A DNA stretch of 64,000 nt from Diacronema lutheri. Its lineage: Eukaryota; Haptophyta; Pavlovophyceae; Pavlovales; Pavlovaceae. Below, in pieces: positions 1 through 7,107 of this stretch; the first letter of the stretch is position 1; each line of letters opens with the position of its first letter. The notes under the pieces were generated by a model. It searched no databases, was not told the origin of the DNA, and saw only the letters and a program-made list of their open reading frames with translations. A program made the position numbers and the translations under genes. The DNA lies in contig JAGTXO010000013.1 of NCBI GenBank assembly GCA_019448385.1, positions 124,001 through 188,000 on the forward strand. Direction: 5' to 3'.

Positions 1-62
1 CGGGGCGGTTTGCGCGTCGCACGCGCAAGCAAGCCTCGCGTGTGCAGCGCCGCGGCACGTAC

Positions 63-302
63 GCGGACGTTCTCGAGGATCACGAGCGGGCCGTTCACCG
101 CGGACACGGTGCGGTAGGCTGCGCGACGAGCGGGCGAATGCGCGAGCGCGCCGCGCGCTCAGCTGTCGCGCGCGCACGCGGCGAGCAATGCGGGAGTCGC
201 GGCTCGTTGCGCTCGCGCCACGAGGCAGCACGTGCACGCACCGAGGCGCGGCCGCACGATGTAATCGCGCGTCGCAGCGTCCACGGCGGCCTTCGAAGAC
301 AT
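63..302 (-). CDS. VATB: V-ATPase subunit B, 5' end (partial)
   Basis: First two exons of the non-catalytic B subunit of the vacuolar H+-ATPase V1 sector, which forms the hexameric head with subunit A and acidifies endomembrane compartments. Exon 1 (302-242) begins MSSKAAVDAATRDYIVRPRL and exon 2 (118-63) reads YRTVSAVNGPLVILENVR after a codon split by the intron. Both match the family's N-terminal region (ATREY..KPRL.Y.TVSGVNGPLVIL). The intron (119-241, 123 nt) has GT..CAG ends, and a second GT donor follows at 62-61, so the rest of the gene lies left of the window. The start is the ATG at 302, about 165 bp from the divergent S1-protein gene. Only 39 residues are visible, but the match is specific. 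Confidence 0.88.
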
Positions 303-421
303 CCTGCTTGGCTCTCGGTGATTTGCGTCTCTCGGGCAGGGGCTGCGGCCAGGAGCAGTGTGCCAAAACAGGGGCTGTCCGGGTATCTCCGGACGGAAAG
401 CACAAGACGCAAGTTTAAAAC

Positions 422-423
<2 letters not shown>

Positions 424-452
<29 letters not shown>
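424..452. repeat. poly-G tract (29 G)
   Basis: Uninterrupted run of 29 G 15 bp before the S1-protein start codon, inside the short divergent promoter shared with the V-ATPase B gene. Similar long G or C runs recur between genes and in introns of this window. Exact length is likely to vary between reads or isolates. Confidence 0.9.
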
Positions 453-454
<2 letters not shown>

Positions 455-467
455 GCACTTTGCAGCG

Positions 468-687
468 ATGGCGACGTCGGGGTCGTCGTACTCCTATTCG
501 TCCTACTCATCCTCCCGTAGCCGGTCGCGCAGCCCGGAGCCCGAGCCCGCGCCTGTGCGCCAGCGCGCATCGCGCTGGGGTGAGGCGCCCGCGTCGCTCC
601 CACCGCGACGCGCGCCAGACCCGGGCTCGGCGGACGGCGGCGGCAGCGGCCGGCAGTACCGCGCGCGCGCGGGCGGCAGCCCGGCGC

Positions 688-721
<34 letters not shown>

Positions 722-2111
722 GCCCGTCGCGCCGCTGCACGCCGCTGAGCTACCTCCCGACGAGCTGCCCATCGAGGGCATGTGCTACCGCGCGACGGTC
801 GTGTCCGTTCGCGAATTTGGCTTCTTCGTCAAGATCCCCGGGTACGCCAAGCAGGGGCTCGTGCACATCTCGCAGCTCGCGCCGCACCGCGTTGACGCGT
901 CCGAGCTGCGCACGTTTGCGCGCGAGGGCGACGCGGTATGGGTCAAGGTGCTCGCCCTCGAGGGTACCGGCCCCACCGTGCGCATCGCATGCTCGATGAA
1001 GGTGGTCGACCAGGAGGACGGGCGCGACCTCGACCCGGACGACGAGGAGGGGCAGGCGCGGCGCGCCGGCGGTGGCGGCGCGCCGGCCGGCGGCAGCTCC
1101 GCGGGCGGGGTCCGCGCCGCGCTTGGCGGCGGCTTTGGCGGAGGCGGCGCGCCGCGCTCGACCGAGCCGCCCGCGCTCTTTTCAATCCACCGCGGGACGG
1201 TCAGGAGCCACATGCCCTTTGGCGCCTTCATCGAGCTCGACGGCTTCGCCAAGCAGGGGCTGTGCCACATCTCGCAGTTGAGCGACTCGCGTGTCGACGT
1301 CTCTGAGCTCGAGAGCCTCTGCCCGCTCGGCAGCGCCGTCTGGGCCAAGGTGGACAAGGTGGACAGCGCCTCGGGCAAGTACGGCCTCTCTCTCAAGGTG
1401 GTCGACCAGCTCACCGGCGTGGATCTTGACCCCGAGCACGCGGCCGCGGAGCGTGGCGGTGGGTTTGGCGCGCGCGGTGGTGGCAGTGGCGCCGCCGAGC
1501 CGGGCGCGCTCGTGCGCAAGCCGGGCGGCGCCGGCCCGGCCCTCGAATGGGGCCACATGGCGGCCGATGTATATCGGCCGCCGCCCGGCGCCGCGGCCGA
1601 GTACGACTTTGTCGTCGACGAGGACGATGCACTCATCCCCGCAGCGGGCGCGGGCGCGCTCGGCGCGCGGCCCGCCGGCGAGCGCACGCTCGCGGACGTG
1701 TGGCGCGACGGGCCCGTGCGCGACCTGGAGGCGGACGCGGCGGACGTGGCGCGGACCGCCGGCGCGGCGGCGGGTGGCGCGGCGGCGGGCGCTGGCGGCG
1801 GCGCGGCGATGCTTGGCGTCGGCCTCGAGTCCGTCGCGCGCGCGGAGGCGCTGCTCGCGCAGGCGATGGGCGCGGGCGCACCGCACGAGTCGCGCAAGCG
1901 GAGGAAGAGCGAGAGGCGCGCGCGCAGCGAGGACGACGAGCGGAGCCGGCGGCGCAGACGCGACGGGTCGGGCAAGCGCGGGCGCAAGGACAAGGGCAAG
2001 AGCTCGTCGCGCAAGGGCAATGGCAAGGGCAGGGAGAAGCGTGCGAAAGAGAAGGCGCACAGGGCCGACAAAGCCGACAAGGGGCGCAAGAGCAAGCGGA
2101 GCAGGGTCTGA
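468..2111 (+). CDS. Two-S1-domain RNA-binding protein with RS-like ends
   Basis: 547-residue protein with two S1 (OB-fold) domains, roughly residues 98-190 and 235-322. Each carries the hallmark block FGFFVKI/FGAFIEL ... KQGLxHISQL, followed by a KVVDQ..G.DLDP tail. That tail is characteristic of the S1 domains of ZCCHC17/pNO40 and the DHX8/Prp22 helicases, which suggests a nuclear or nucleolar RNA-processing role. The N-terminus is a Ser/Arg stretch (SRSRSRSPEPEP) and the last 70 residues are Lys/Arg/Ser-rich, like an SR-type or nuclear localisation tail. Gly-rich linkers separate the domains. The ATG at 468 is chosen because translation upstream would run through the poly-G tract. No helicase or zinc knuckle is present, so it is not DHX8 itself. 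RNA binding is inferred from the fold. Confidence 0.8.
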
Positions 2112-2175
2112 GTTGGTAACCCAAGCTGTTCTTGATCAATTCTGACACGCCCAAAAAGTGAAACGGCCGCGCAGC

Positions 2176-3747
2176 ATGTTTCGCGTCGCCAAATCAGACG
2201 ACGACTGGGAGACGGATGCCGCGTTCGAGAACGATCTAACGGACGAGGAGCGCGTGCGCTTTGGTAACGCCGAGACGGCCGCGCTTTATCGCCGCGAGCG
2301 TCAGTGCGGCCTCATCGCCGCGCAGCGCATGGACGCGATCCGCGCGGACGCGCTCGCAAGGGACGCTAGGATGGCGGCCGCGCAACCGGCATCGCTCGCG
2401 CGCGGCGGCAAGCACGAGCGCGAGGCCACGCCGGAGCGGGATGGCGGCGCAAACGGCACGCACCCCGGCCCGCCCGCGCGCACGCCCTCGCACGCGCGCC
2501 ACTCCGTGAGCAGCCGCGCGTGCGGCCGCGCGGAGCGCGCGACGCACGACGGCGCGCTCGGCTTGGCGGCGAGCCCACGGCGCTTGAGCGCGGCGGGCGG
2601 AGGCGCGACGCCGCAAGTGAAAACGTCTGTTGTGCCAACCTCGCCGGTTCGGGGCGACGGCGCGTCGGTTCACGCCTTTGTCGCCGCCGGCGGCGTCGGC
2701 GGGCGCGCGCGTGGCTACGAGGCAGACGCGGGCCAGCGCGCGGCCGCGAGCGTCGCGCGCGCGCTCGAGGGCACGGGTGCGAGCAGCGCGCACGTGCAGC
2801 CGTCGCGAAGCAAGGTTTCGGCGCGCATCGCCGCGTACGGTGCGCCGGCGTCCAATGAGGGCGTGAGCGACGCGCGAGACGAGGCGAGCGAGCGCGCAGC
2901 GCTGCAGCCGCACGACGCAAACGCGCGGCCGCACGCGATCCCGCAGCGCGCGGCGCTGCCGCTGTCCCAGCTGCCGCCACCCGAGCAGCGTGCCGCCGTC
3001 CCGATTGCCAAGCCGGCGCGCACCATGAGCGCGCTGGCGGCCGATCGCGCGCCGCACGCGCAGTCGGCGCCGGTGCCAAAGCCGCAGCGCACGCCGTGGC
3101 GCTCGGCACGCTCATCGCCGCCGCAGCCGCCGCCGCCGCCCAAGCTGGCCGCGCTGCCGCCGCCACCGCCGTGTGTGGTGGCCGCGGCCGACCCGCCGCT
3201 GCCCGCCGGTAGCCGCGTGACCGTCACGCGCACAGCGCAGCCGGCACGCGACGCGCGCGTGCTCGCGGTGCGCGCGGACGGCAGCGTCAAGGTGAGCTTC
3301 GACGGGTACGACTCGGCCGAGGACGAGTGGGTGAGCGCGGTCGAGCAGCTCGAGCGCGTCGCACCGCTGCGCGCCGAGCAGCGGCTCGCGGATGAGCGCG
3401 CGCCCCCTCCGTCCACAACGGCGCATTGCCTGCCGCCCAGCAGGCGTGTCGCCGGCGGCGGCCCGCCGTCGGTTGGCCGCGCTCCGGCCATGCCGCAGCA
3501 GCCGCCACAACCGCCCCCTCCGCCAGTTGCGCCGATGCCCACGGCGCAAGAGCCGGCCGGCGCGCCCGACGTCGGGACCAAGGGGGGGGCACCCATGCCC
3601 GGCATGAACGGAGCCGGCGCGCGCGCCAACGCCGCCGCCGGCTCAGCCGAGCTGCTTCGACGCCTCGACCTGCAGCAGCGGCAACGCGAGCACGCGCGCG
3701 AGCTCGAAGGTGGCGATGACGACGGCGGCTGGGGTGAGGGCGAGTGA
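2176..3747 (+). CDS. Cortactin-like acidic motif / Tudor-like protein
   Basis: 523 residues, not recognised as one known family. The N-terminus contains DDDWETDAAFEND..DEE....G, which aligns closely with the Arp2/3-binding acidic (NTA) start of cortactin/HS1 (DDWETDPDFVND..EKE...G). A long low-complexity Ala/Pro/Arg-rich middle with poly-Pro runs (QPPPPPK, QPPQPPPPP) follows. Residues ~342-395 look like a Tudor-knot or chromo-barrel domain (GSRVTVTR ... VKVSFDGYDSAEDEWV). The C-terminus is a short amphipathic stretch followed by GGDDDGGWGEGE, acidic with a Trp, reminiscent of the connector-acidic tail of WASP-family factors. No clear WH2 was seen. The first ATG is at 2176. An actin-regulatory role is inferred from the two acidic Trp motifs only. 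Confidence 0.6.
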   Translation: MFRVAKSDDDWETDAAFENDLTDEERVRFGNAETAALYRRERQCGLIAAQRMDAIRADALARDARMAAAQPASLARGGKHEREATPERDGGANGTHPGPPARTPSHARHSVSSRACGRAERATHDGALGLAASPRRLSAAGGGATPQVKTSVVPTSPVRGDGASVHAFVAAGGVGGRARGYEADAGQRAAASVARALEGTGASSAHVQPSRSKVSARIAAYGAPASNEGVSDARDEASERAALQPHDANARPHAIPQRAALPLSQLPPPEQRAAVPIAKPARTMSALAADRAPHAQSAPVPKPQRTPWRSARSSPPQPPPPPKLAALPPPPPCVVAAADPPLPAGSRVTVTRTAQPARDARVLAVRADGSVKVSFDGYDSAEDEWVSAVEQLERVAPLRAEQRLADERAPPPSTTAHCLPPSRRVAGGGPPSVGRAPAMPQQPPQPPPPPVAPMPTAQEPAGAPDVGTKGGAPMPGMNGAGARANAAAGSAELLRRLDLQQRQREHARELEGGDDDGGWGEGE

Positions 3748-4038
3748 AACGTACGAAGGGCGACGGATCGCACGCCACCGAGAATGCCAGCGCGAGTCGC
3801 GTGAGGTGGAAATTGCCTTTCATCGGCGAGCTGTGTCTCCCGGCTCGCCATTCGCCGCACACTTGGAGCGACCCGAAGAATGTCCGACAGACGGTGCACC
3901 TTCTTATTAGTCCAAGACCACGTCTTGTGATTTTTTCATGGGTAGTAATCCAAGACATTCATAGTTCTTGGAATGGGCCTCCGGTGCGACGTTACACCTG
4001 AAGGCGCGGAGCTGTTGCTGCCCAGCCGTAGGGCGAGG

Positions 4039-4595
4039 ATGACGACAACGTGGCGCACAACGAGCTACCTGCTCGCGCCCGACGCCAGCTCGTACATGTC
4101 GCACGCGAGCGCTTTGCACTGCGCGTCGATGCGGCAGACTGAGCCTCGCTTCCTCGCCGCCTTCTACGACGCAGCAGGCCCCGGCCCAAAGTACAACTCG
4201 CCACACACGCGCACGGCTTTCCCCAGGCCGTACCCACTCAAGCACACGACCTTTGGGCGCGCCCAGCGCTTCGATTACACGGACGCCTTCTCGGCAAATC
4301 GAGGCATCGCGGACAGCGCGTCGCCTGGCCCAGCCCGTTACCCGGCGCCGCTGTCTGCGTTTGACAAGCACATCCGCTCGGCGCCGCTTCGGCCGGGTGC
4401 GCGCGCTCGCCATTCCCGATCGCGCCGCGGCGACGCGTGGCTCATGAGCGTCCGCACCCGTACGTGTGCGCCTGCTCGCCCGCGCGCGTCGCGCGCTGCG
4501 CCGTTGGCCAATGTCACCGCCTCTCGTCAGTCTCCCGGCCGCCAAGCAAGTACTGGGTGCCGCATGAGTTCCCGGCCAAGTCCAAGCAGAGATGA
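4039..4595 (+). CDS. SHIPPO/STPGR-repeat flagellar protein
   Basis: Two-exon gene (4039-4396 and 4531-4595) for a protein of about 140 residues with STPGR/SHIPPO-type repeats, visible as AAGPGPKYN and ASPGPARYPAP, each followed by a F/T-containing segment. Such proteins (ODF3/CIMAP relatives) line axonemal microtubules or flagellar accessory structures. The intron 4397-4530 (GT..CAG, 134 nt) removes a frame change and joins the two halves in phase, giving a C-terminus VSRPPSKYWVPHEFPAKSKQR at a TGA. An in-frame ATG at 3973 would add 22 residues; the one at 4039 is preferred for its compact leader. It converges on another SHIPPO gene 97 bp downstream. Confidence 0.6.
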
Positions 4596-4692
4596 TCGTT
4601 CCTCGGGAAGGGTCCCACGCCGTGCCCCTCGTAATACACAGATTGCATGCCGCGCGGCTCGATTCACACTCAGAGGTCCGCAGGCCCGCTGG

Positions 4693-5625
4693 TCACCACG
4701 CCGTCGAACGGCTCCACTTGCCGACCATGCGCGCAGCCGGCGCGCTCGACGGCGGGATCGTGCTCCAGGTGGCTGTCACAGGGCCGGGCGTGACCGTCGA
4801 CACTGGTGGCTCCCGCTTGTACCGCTCGCCGATGAGGAACCGGCGGGTGGACGCGAGGTCGAGCGGGTGGCGCGGCCGGTACGCGCCCGGCCCGGGCACG
4901 CCCGGATCGACGGCCATCTCGATCTCCTCGGCGCTCTGTGGCTGGCCGTGCGCGGCCGCCTTGGCGAAAGTGAAGGCGGGACCGCCGCCGATTCCGGCAT
5001 GCCACCGGCGCGGCATCAGGTCCGGTGACAGTGTGAAGCGCGCGGCGGCGGTGCCCTCCGAGCCGTCCGCGCCCGGCGCGGACGCAAAACGGTCGGCGAT
5101 GCCAAACGACGAGCGGGTGATTGGCACACGCCCGCCGGCGACGGCGCGGCCCGCAAAGGAGAGCGAGCGCGTGGGCAATGCGCTCGTCGGTCTGTTCGGC
5201 GCCGCCGAACGCGGGCGCGCAACCCGCCCAAAGCTGGCGGCGGGCGCGCGCGGCCGCACTGCGTCGTACGCGCGCTCCGCGTGGAGCGGCACGCCAATCT
5301 GCGCGGCGAAGCCGGGCTGTGGAAAGCGCGGTTGCACGCCGCCGAATGTGTTAGGCGCAAGGTTTCCCGGCCCGGCCGACTCGGGACGCGCGCGCCTCGC
5401 CTCGGGCGCGTGCCTGCGCCGTCCGATGCTTGGGCCGAGCGAGCGCGAGAAGGCGAGGTCGAGGTGCGCGTAGTCGCAAGTGCCGGCGCGCAGCTTGGTG
5501 AGGATGGCCATCTGCTTGTCCGACAGGTTGCCGGTCGGGTGGTAGTTGGGCAAGAGCTGCGCCAGCTCGGCGGCCGACAAGCGCGTGTCCACAAGGCTGG
5601 CCTTGCGCGTGGACGCCCTCCGCAT
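4693..5625 (-). CDS. SHIPPO/STPGR-repeat protein
   Basis: About 310 residues with Pro-Gly-Pro repeats typical of SHIPPO/ODF3-like axonemal proteins: ESAGPGNLAPNTFG, VPGPGAYRPRHPLD and TPGPVTATW, with intervening SFGRV/SFGIADRF motifs. The N-terminal part (LVDTRLSAAELAQLLPNYHP, then NLSDKQMAILTKLRAG) may be a small helical domain. In-frame ATGs at 5754 and 5718 would extend it by 43 or 31 residues, but they overlap the divergent deaminase gene whose start is at 5717, so the ATG at 5625 was taken. The gene is convergent with the other SHIPPO-repeat gene, so two flagellar proteins lie tail to tail. The last 20 residues are not repeat-like, and an unseen 3' exon cannot be excluded. Confidence 0.62.
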   Translation of the reverse strand: MRRASTRKASLVDTRLSAAELAQLLPNYHPTGNLSDKQMAILTKLRAGTCDYAHLDLAFSRSLGPSIGRRRHAPEARRARPESAGPGNLAPNTFGGVQPRFPQPGFAAQIGVPLHAERAYDAVRPRAPAASFGRVARPRSAAPNRPTSALPTRSLSFAGRAVAGGRVPITRSSFGIADRFASAPGADGSEGTAAARFTLSPDLMPRRWHAGIGGGPAFTFAKAAAHGQPQSAEEIEMAVDPGVPGPGAYRPRHPLDLASTRRFLIGERYKREPPVSTVTPGPVTATWSTIPPSSAPAARMVGKWSRSTAW

Positions 5626-5716
5626 CGAGGGCGCCGAGGGTGTGGCACCGTACGGCACGGCAGCAGCAGGACGTATGTATCGTACGTTTGGTAACAGCGG
5701 GAAGACGCGCGTCCGC

Positions 5717-7081
5717 ATGGCGCAGAGTGAGGAGGCGCGACGCGCGATGCGCATCGCCTGCCCCGCGGATGAGGGGGCCTTCTTGCGCGACTACGCCGCG
5801 ACGGCCCGGCTGCGTGCGCTGCCGAAAGCGCAGCTTCACATGCACGGCGACGCGATCCTGCGACCGCGCCGGATCTGCGACGCGCTCGCCGCGTTCAACG
5901 CGTCACCCGAACCTCGGCTCGCGCGCGCGCGCGCCGAGTTGGGGGCGGAGGCGGCGGCGGGCAGCGTGCGCGCGCAGCACTTGCTCCCGCTGCTCGACAG
6001 GCCGACGCTCGCCATGCCTGGCCCGCTGTGGACGCCCGACGGCCGCGTCGCGACCTGTACGCTCCGCCAGTTCGACGACGCCTGTCCGATCGCGGGAGCG
6101 ACGGGCTGGAACGACGATGGCGAGCTGTGGCATGGGATGGGCGGCTCGCGCGACATGGCGCTGGTCGTCTCCATCGCAGGCGCCAGCGCGCGCTCGGCCG
6201 AGGCATGGGCCGAGGCGAGCGAGGACGCCGTGCGCGAGGGCATCAGGTGGGTCGAGTATGCGGTCGGTGGGCCGGCGGACGACGCGGCGGGCGCGGTGCG
6301 TATACGCGCCGAGGCGTGGACCGAATGGAGGGACGGTCTCCTCGCCCTCCGACAGCACGCTCTCGACGCGGTGCCCGAGGTGGGCATCGCGCTCGTCGTG
6401 TGCCCGTCCACTCCGAGCGGCGCGTACGCGGCCGCGTTTGCCGCCCACCTGCGCGCCGAGCCGGACGGCCGGCTGCGTGAGGCGGTGCGCGGCGTCGGGC
6501 AGGTGGGCGCGAGCGATCCGGCGGAGCGCGTGGAGGCGTACGCCATCTTCCGCGCGGCCGGCCTCGTCGCGGTGAACGTGCACGCCGGCGAGTGGACGGT
6601 CGCGCGGCCGGCGCTTGTCGCGCAGAGCCGCGCGAGCGTGCGCTCGGCGGTCGAGGTGGCCGGCGCGCGGCGCATCGGCCATGGGATCATCGCCGCCGGA
6701 GACGCGGAGCTGTGCGCGCTGCTTCGCGAGCGCAACGTCTGCCTCGAGGTCTGCCTTCTCAGCAACCGCGCGCTCGACAACTGCCCTCTCGGCCTCGCGC
6801 ACCACCCGCTGCCCGCGCTACTCGCTGCGGGCGTGCCGTGCTGCCTCGCCACGGACAACGCGTACAAGCTGGCGGCGCCCAACGCGATGGGCCTCGTACG
6901 CGAGTACCAGTGCGCCGCCGAGCTGCTCGGCCTCGACGCGCGCAGCCTTGCAGCGCTCGCAGCCGCGTCCTTCGAACATTCGCTCGCGCCCGCGCACGTC
7001 AAGGCGCGCGCCCTCGCCGACATTGGCGCGTGGCTGAATCGAGAGGAACGCGCCGCGGCAGGCCTGGCGGCGGTGGAGTAG
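5717..7081 (+). CDS. Adenosine/adenine deaminase-family hydrolase
   Basis: 454-residue metal-dependent TIM-barrel deaminase-type protein. Family motifs appear in order: PKAQLHMHGDAI (first metal His-x-His), VNVHAGEW (His-Ala-Gly-Glu), RIGHGI (Gly-His-Gly), CLEVCLLSNRAL (equivalent of the CPxSN block) and CLATDNAYKL (equivalent of the TDDP block). In adenosine deaminases the last motif has two adjacent Asp; here the second is Asn. The first block lacks the usual Leu between His and Asp. These changes suggest altered substrate choice, such as a deaminase-like paralogue, rather than loss of function, because the metal ligands and the HAGE Glu are kept. The ATG at 5717 sits 92 bp from the chosen start of the divergent SHIPPO gene. 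No targeting signal is evident. The substrate is unknown. Confidence 0.72.
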   Translation: MAQSEEARRAMRIACPADEGAFLRDYAATARLRALPKAQLHMHGDAILRPRRICDALAAFNASPEPRLARARAELGAEAAAGSVRAQHLLPLLDRPTLAMPGPLWTPDGRVATCTLRQFDDACPIAGATGWNDDGELWHGMGGSRDMALVVSIAGASARSAEAWAEASEDAVREGIRWVEYAVGGPADDAAGAVRIRAEAWTEWRDGLLALRQHALDAVPEVGIALVVCPSTPSGAYAAAFAAHLRAEPDGRLREAVRGVGQVGASDPAERVEAYAIFRAAGLVAVNVHAGEWTVARPALVAQSRASVRSAVEVAGARRIGHGIIAAGDAELCALLRERNVCLEVCLLSNRALDNCPLGLAHHPLPALLAAGVPCCLATDNAYKLAAPNAMGLVREYQCAAELLGLDARSLAALAAASFEHSLAPAHVKARALADIGAWLNREERAAAGLAAVE

Positions 7082-7107
7082 TTCTGCTTGGTGCCAATTG
7101 GTGGTCG

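Noticed and set aside
42-467. N-terminal extension of the S1 protein upstream of 468
   Set aside because: It would be antisense to the V-ATPase B exons and translate the 29-G run.
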